NCBI GenBank assembly: GCA_002746685.1
Contig: PDQK01000013.1
Coordinates: 1 to 37,738, forward strand
DNA length: 37,738 nucleotides
Direction of reading: 5' to 3'
From: Desulfobulbus propionicus
GTDB taxonomy: Bacteria; Desulfobacterota; Desulfobulbia; Desulfobulbales; Desulfobulbaceae
Positions 34,451 to 37,738 of this stretch are shown here, piece after piece. Position 1 is the first letter of the stretch; every line of letters begins with the position of its first letter. The position numbers and the translations under genes are program-made. The notes beneath the pieces were generated by a model that ran no database searches, was not told the origin of the DNA, and saw only the letters and a program-made list of their open reading frames with translations.

Positions 34451-35761
34451 ATGAAAGAGATCAAGGTAGGTATCATCGGTTTTGGTACAGTAGGCAGCGG
34501 TTTGGCAGAGGTTTTGTATTCGCAGCAGGAACGAATGGCCAAGCGGACAGGGCTAACCATAAGCGTGGCCAAGGTCGCTGATACCAGTCTGCAAGCTCTG
34601 CCCGATCATTTTCAGGGGGTAACCCTGGTGAAGGATGCCGGTGAGATTATCAATGACCCTGAGATTGACATCGTAGCTGAGCTGATTGGCGGGATAGAGC
34701 CAGCCAAGACCTTTGTTATGGATGCGATTAAGGCCGGTAAGCATGTGGTGACTGCCAACAAGGCGCTGCTTTCCCAGGAGGGGTATGACATTTTTCGTGC
34801 TGCAGCAGAGCAGGGCGTTGAGGTCGGCTTTGAGGCCAGTGTTGGTGGTGGTATTCCGGTGCTGAAAGCGCTTCGTGAAGGATTGGTTGCCAACCGGATT
34901 GTATCCATAATGGGGATTATGAATGGTACAGCCAACTATATTTTGAGCCGCATGACCGAAGAAGGTGTGCCCTTTGACCAGGTGCTTAAAGATGCCCAGG
35001 AAAAAGGGTTTGCCGAAGCTGATCCCACCTATGATGTGGAAGGGATTGATACAGCTCATAAGCTGGCCATCCTGATGTGCATGGCCTATGGCATGAACAT
35101 CACCCATAATGAGATTGCAACCGAAGGGATTGCTCAGATCGAGCCTTTGGATATTGAGCTGGCCCGTGAATTTGGGTGCCGGATCAAACTGCTTGCCATC
35201 AGTCGCAACCATGGTGATCACGTGGAAGCGCGGGTGCATCCCACCATGGTGCCGGAAAGTCACCTGTTGGCAGCCATCAATGGAGCATACAATGCCATCC
35301 ATTTTACCGGGGACACGGTTGGCAATGTGTTGCTTTACGGATTAGGAGCAGGACAGATTCCTACTGGTAGCGCTGTAGCTGCAGATGTGGCTGATATCGC
35401 ACGTAATATTGCCTCTGGGTCTGTTGGGCGGGTTCCACCGCTTGCCTATCTGCCAGAGGAGCTGAAAGATCGTCAAGTCACTCCCATGGATGAGCTTTTC
35501 GGACCATACTATATCCGTTTTACTGTGCTGGATGAACCTGGTGTGCTGTCAACCATCTCTGGTATTCTGGGTGACCATGATATCAGTATCGAGTCTATGG
35601 TACAAAAAGGTCGTAAAAGAAACAGCGCGGTGCCGCTGGTTATGCTGACGCATACTGCTAAAGAGTCTTCGGTCTCAGCAGCGCTTAGGGAGATCAACGA
35701 GCTGGAAGCTGTGGTGGCGCCGCCGGTAAAAATCAGGCTGCTTGAAGAGGAAGAAGAATAG
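34451..35761 (+). CDS. hom: Homoserine dehydrogenase
   Basis: 436 residues, normal for the monofunctional form. Reduces aspartate 4-semialdehyde to homoserine in the threonine and methionine branch. Rossmann motif GIIGFGTVGSG (7-17), GKHVVTANKALL (about 98), substrate motif GGGIPVLKALREGL (about 137) and EADPTYDVEGIDTAHKLAIL (about 193). A C-terminal ACT domain (about 352-430, IRFTVLDEPGVLSTISGILGD) suggests feedback control by threonine. Followed 18 bases later by apgM, in the arrangement seen for proposed homoserine kinase genes. Confidence 0.97.
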   Translation: MKEIKVGIIGFGTVGSGLAEVLYSQQERMAKRTGLTISVAKVADTSLQALPDHFQGVTLVKDAGEIINDPEIDIVAELIGGIEPAKTFVMDAIKAGKHVVTANKALLSQEGYDIFRAAAEQGVEVGFEASVGGGIPVLKALREGLVANRIVSIMGIMNGTANYILSRMTEEGVPFDQVLKDAQEKGFAEADPTYDVEGIDTAHKLAILMCMAYGMNITHNEIATEGIAQIEPLDIELAREFGCRIKLLAISRNHGDHVEARVHPTMVPESHLLAAINGAYNAIHFTGDTVGNVLLYGLGAGQIPTGSAVAADVADIARNIASGSVGRVPPLAYLPEELKDRQVTPMDELFGPYYIRFTVLDEPGVLSTISGILGDHDISIESMVQKGRKRNSAVPLVMLTHTAKESSVSAALREINELEAVVAPPVKIRLLEEEEE

Positions 35762-35779
35762 GGCGATAAGGGGAATACA

Positions 35780-37012
35780 ATGAAATATATTCTATTAATT
35801 GGCGATGGTATGGGTGACGTGCCGGTCGAGTTACTCGGCAATAAAACGCCCCTTGAAGCAGCCAACACTCCAACCATGGATCGGCTTGCAAAGGATGCGG
35901 AAATGTTGTTGGTGCAGACGGTTCCTGATGGGTATCCGCCGGGCAGTGATGTAGCAAATTTGTCACTGCTTGGATATGAGCCAGAGAAGTATTATACGGG
36001 ACGAGCGCCCCTTGAAGCTGCCTCCATGGGAGTGGAGATCGGCCCTGACGAATTGGCCTTTCGCTGTAACCTGGTACACATTCAGCAAGAAGGCGAAAAG
36101 CGTACCATGATTGATTACAGTGCAGGCCATATATCCACTGAAGAAAGTCGTCAGCTTATCGAAGCGGTGCAGGAGGCGTGCGGAAACGATATTGTGAAGC
36201 TGTACCCTGGGATTAGCTATCGTCACCTGACCGTGTATAAAGGCGAGCTGCCTGGTTCGCTTAAAACGGTCCCGCCCCATGATCACATGGATCAGGATGT
36301 GAGTGGGTTCTATGAGCACTACAGGCAGGATAAGGCATTGATTGACCTGATGGAGCATGCCGCAGAAGTGCTGGCAACCCATCCCGTGAATATCAGGCGG
36401 GAGCAGGAAGGCAAGCTGACCGCAAACTCGCTCTGGTTATGGGGGGAGGGGAAGCGGCCAGCCATGGATACTCTTCCCGAGCGCTACGGCCTTAATGGCG
36501 GGATGATCTCAGCAGTGGATTTGCTCATGGGGCTTGGTGTGCTCGGCGGTCTGGAGGTGGTCAAGGTGGAAGGAGCCACCGGTTACCTGGACACGAATTA
36601 TGCGGGCAAGGCACAGGCCGCCATGGATGTGCTTGCGGAAAAAGATGTGGTGGTCGTCCATATTGAAGCACCGGATGAAACAGGCCATCAGGGCCTTGCC
36701 AGGAAAAAGGTCCAGGCCATTGAGGATTTTGATCACAAGATCGTAACACCCATCGTTGAAGAGATGGAACGCAGGAAGGAGGAGTTCCGGGTGGTGGTCA
36801 CCATGGATCATTATACTCCTGTTCACCGGCGGACCCATGAAGATTGGCCCGTGCCCATGTTCTTGTACGACTCCAGGGGGGTGGATGCACCTTCAGGGCT
36901 TGAGTACACGGAGCAAAATGTGCTGCATGCTGTGGAACAGAACGGATTGAAAGGCTTATCTGGAGCTGCGTTCTTCAGCCGTTTTATGGAGCGTAAGCCC
37001 AGCAATGGCTAA
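35780..37012 (+). CDS. apgM: ApgM-type phosphoglycerate mutase family, proposed homoserine kinase
   Basis: 410 residues of the alkaline-phosphatase-like cofactor-independent mutase family (archaeal ApgM type). Metal and nucleophile motifs: LLIGDGMGD (about 5), PGSDVANLSLLGY (about 54, Ser nucleophile) and the C-terminal TMDHYTPVHRRTHE metal site (about 350). A subfamily (TIGR02535) is named proposed homoserine kinase because it sits next to threonine genes. Here it is 18 bases downstream of hom, which supports that role over glycolysis. Whether it makes phosphohomoserine has to be tested. Its stop overlaps the next gene by eight bases. Confidence 0.93.
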   Translation: MKYILLIGDGMGDVPVELLGNKTPLEAANTPTMDRLAKDAEMLLVQTVPDGYPPGSDVANLSLLGYEPEKYYTGRAPLEAASMGVEIGPDELAFRCNLVHIQQEGEKRTMIDYSAGHISTEESRQLIEAVQEACGNDIVKLYPGISYRHLTVYKGELPGSLKTVPPHDHMDQDVSGFYEHYRQDKALIDLMEHAAEVLATHPVNIRREQEGKLTANSLWLWGEGKRPAMDTLPERYGLNGGMISAVDLLMGLGVLGGLEVVKVEGATGYLDTNYAGKAQAAMDVLAEKDVVVVHIEAPDETGHQGLARKKVQAIEDFDHKIVTPIVEEMERRKEEFRVVVTMDHYTPVHRRTHEDWPVPMFLYDSRGVDAPSGLEYTEQNVLHAVEQNGLKGLSGAAFFSRFMERKPSNG

Positions 37013-37460
37013 ATCTTTTTCTATCAAGCTCCAGGAACCCATTTTTAAGACCACCTATCGGGTGATCTATGGTGATACCGATGCTGCCGGGGTGGTGTAT
37101 AATGCCAACTACCTCCGTTACTTTGAGATAGGGCGCACTGAAATGATGCGCGAGTGGGCAATGCCATACAGCCGAGTGGAAGAACTGGGGTGCGTGATGC
37201 CTGTAACGGAGAGCTATATTAGGTTCAAAGCACCGGCCAGATACGATGATGTTCTTACCATTGCCACCTCAGTTGCAGAGGTAAAACGGGTGTCCTGTCG
37301 TATTCACTATGCTATCACCCGTGAAGAGGATCAGAAGGAGAAATTGCTTGTAAAAGGATTCACGACCTTGGCCTGCATTGACCGCAAAGGCAAGCTGACC
37401 GCCTTTCCCGATGAAGTGATGGAGAAAATTATGCAGCTCACGCCTGAAAAAGGCGAATAG
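37005..37460 (+). CDS. YbgC/FadM-type acyl-CoA thioesterase (hotdog fold)
   Basis: 151 residues. 4-hydroxybenzoyl-CoA thioesterase-like hotdog protein; visible YGDTDAAGVVYNANYLRYFEIGRTEMMREW (positions about 22-51, with the catalytic Asp in GDTDAAG) and the central helix. The C-terminal strand region has CRIHYAITRE and VKGFTTLACID. Its start overlaps apgM by eight bases, so it is probably co-expressed with hom and apgM, but no functional link to threonine synthesis is obvious. Substrate unknown. Confidence 0.93.
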   Translation: MAKSFSIKLQEPIFKTTYRVIYGDTDAAGVVYNANYLRYFEIGRTEMMREWAMPYSRVEELGCVMPVTESYIRFKAPARYDDVLTIATSVAEVKRVSCRIHYAITREEDQKEKLLVKGFTTLACIDRKGKLTAFPDEVMEKIMQLTPEKGE

Positions 37461-37474
37461 CTCTTATTTTGTCG

Positions 37475-37502
37475 TTGACAAAAAACTGAAAAGTTGTACA
37501 TT
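37475..37502 (+). promoter_or_regulatory. tRNA-fMet promoter
   Basis: TTGACA (37475-37480), 16-base spacer, TACATT (37497-37502), 15 bases before the mature tRNA. Good sigma70 match. Confidence 0.75.
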
Positions 37503-37516
37503 GACGCCTCACGAAT

Positions 37517-37593
<77 letters not shown>

Positions 37594-37738
37594 GTATATT
37601 TCAAGGTCTTGCAGGGTTTTCTCTGTAAGGCCTTTTTTGGCCTCTTCAGACAAATCTGTGGGTGAACTCAGGAACAGGTAAGTTTCCAAGCGTATGATAT
37701 AACGCGATTTCCCTCAGGTTATCGCTCCGAAATCCATA
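37594..37738. other. Right-edge flank after the tRNA, unassigned
   Basis: 145 bases to the window end. On the minus strand one frame stays open from the edge to 37646 (reads ...SDNLREIALYHTLGNLP...), and another frame reads TTDLSEEAKKGL-like text to a stop overlapping the tRNA end (37588-37689). Neither has a confident start; they may be the end of a gene beyond the window. A small AAGGCC/GGCCTC inverted repeat lies at 37627-37644 and could be a tRNA terminator or part of that gene. Confidence 0.3.

Noticed and set aside
34553..35302. Minus-strand 249-codon frame opposite hom
   Set aside because: Antisense of a clear homoserine dehydrogenase; His/Asn-rich text is a frame artefact.

Overview
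The window looks like chromosomal DNA of a Gram-negative, anaerobic Desulfobacterota bacterium, most likely of the Desulfobulbales group. Support comes from the 16S rRNA text, outer-membrane proteins, LPS heptose and polyprenyl genes, a fused CobA-HemD, a PEP-CTERM protein, a HesB-type selenoprotein and the hom/apgM pair. The placement is inferred from recognised sequence types, not from a tree. No insertion sequence, phage, CRISPR array or toxin-antitoxin locus was seen. Most of the window is ordinary core chromosome with a few unusual genes.

Layout. 1-850: 5' half of a 16S rRNA gene on the minus strand with two good tandem promoters; it has an internal loss of about 108 bases and lacks its universal 5' end. 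951-5093 (minus): a 94-residue small protein, clpB, a Cys-type HesB/IscA protein, and a second HesB/IscA protein whose first conserved Cys is an in-frame TGA (selenocysteine) followed by a SECIS-like hairpin. 5445-7178 (plus): phosphofructokinase and an endonuclease III-like glycosylase. 7212-10978 (minus): TrmJ-like rRNA/tRNA methylase, a membrane-anchored coiled-coil protein, RNase R. 11186-13291 (plus): a RelA/SpoT homologue with intact hydrolase motif and lost synthetase residues. 13325-14793 (minus): aat and a PEP-CTERM secreted protein. 15291-18083 (plus): an ATPase-SPOR fusion and ispH. 18140-22422 (minus): a tightly packed set of a HEAT-repeat protein, DinG/YoaA helicase, polyprenyl synthase and YibQ-type deacetylase. 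22609-24423 (plus): a soluble receiver-GAF-histidine kinase. 24536-28568 (minus): a porin with a palindrome in its leader, an FG-GAP repeat lipoprotein-like secreted protein and an outer-membrane barrel protein. 28730-33361 (minus): a CULT-domain (cereblon-like) protein, cobA-hemD, hemC, an unrecognised conserved protein and gmhA; then adk (minus). 34451-37593 (plus): hom, apgM (proposed homoserine kinase), a YbgC-type thioesterase and an initiator tRNA.

How the parts fit. hemC and cobA-hemD make uroporphyrinogen III and precorrin-2, the entry to siroheme and, in sulfate reducers, to haem by the siroheme route. hom and apgM plausibly form the first steps from aspartate semialdehyde to phosphohomoserine. 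ispH and the polyprenyl synthase serve isoprenoid and quinone/undecaprenyl supply. gmhA, porins and YibQ serve the envelope. The most unusual items are the bacterial cereblon-type CULT gene translationally linked to the tetrapyrrole operon, the Sec/Cys pair of HesB proteins, the hydrolase-only-looking SpoT, and the defective 16S rRNA copy.
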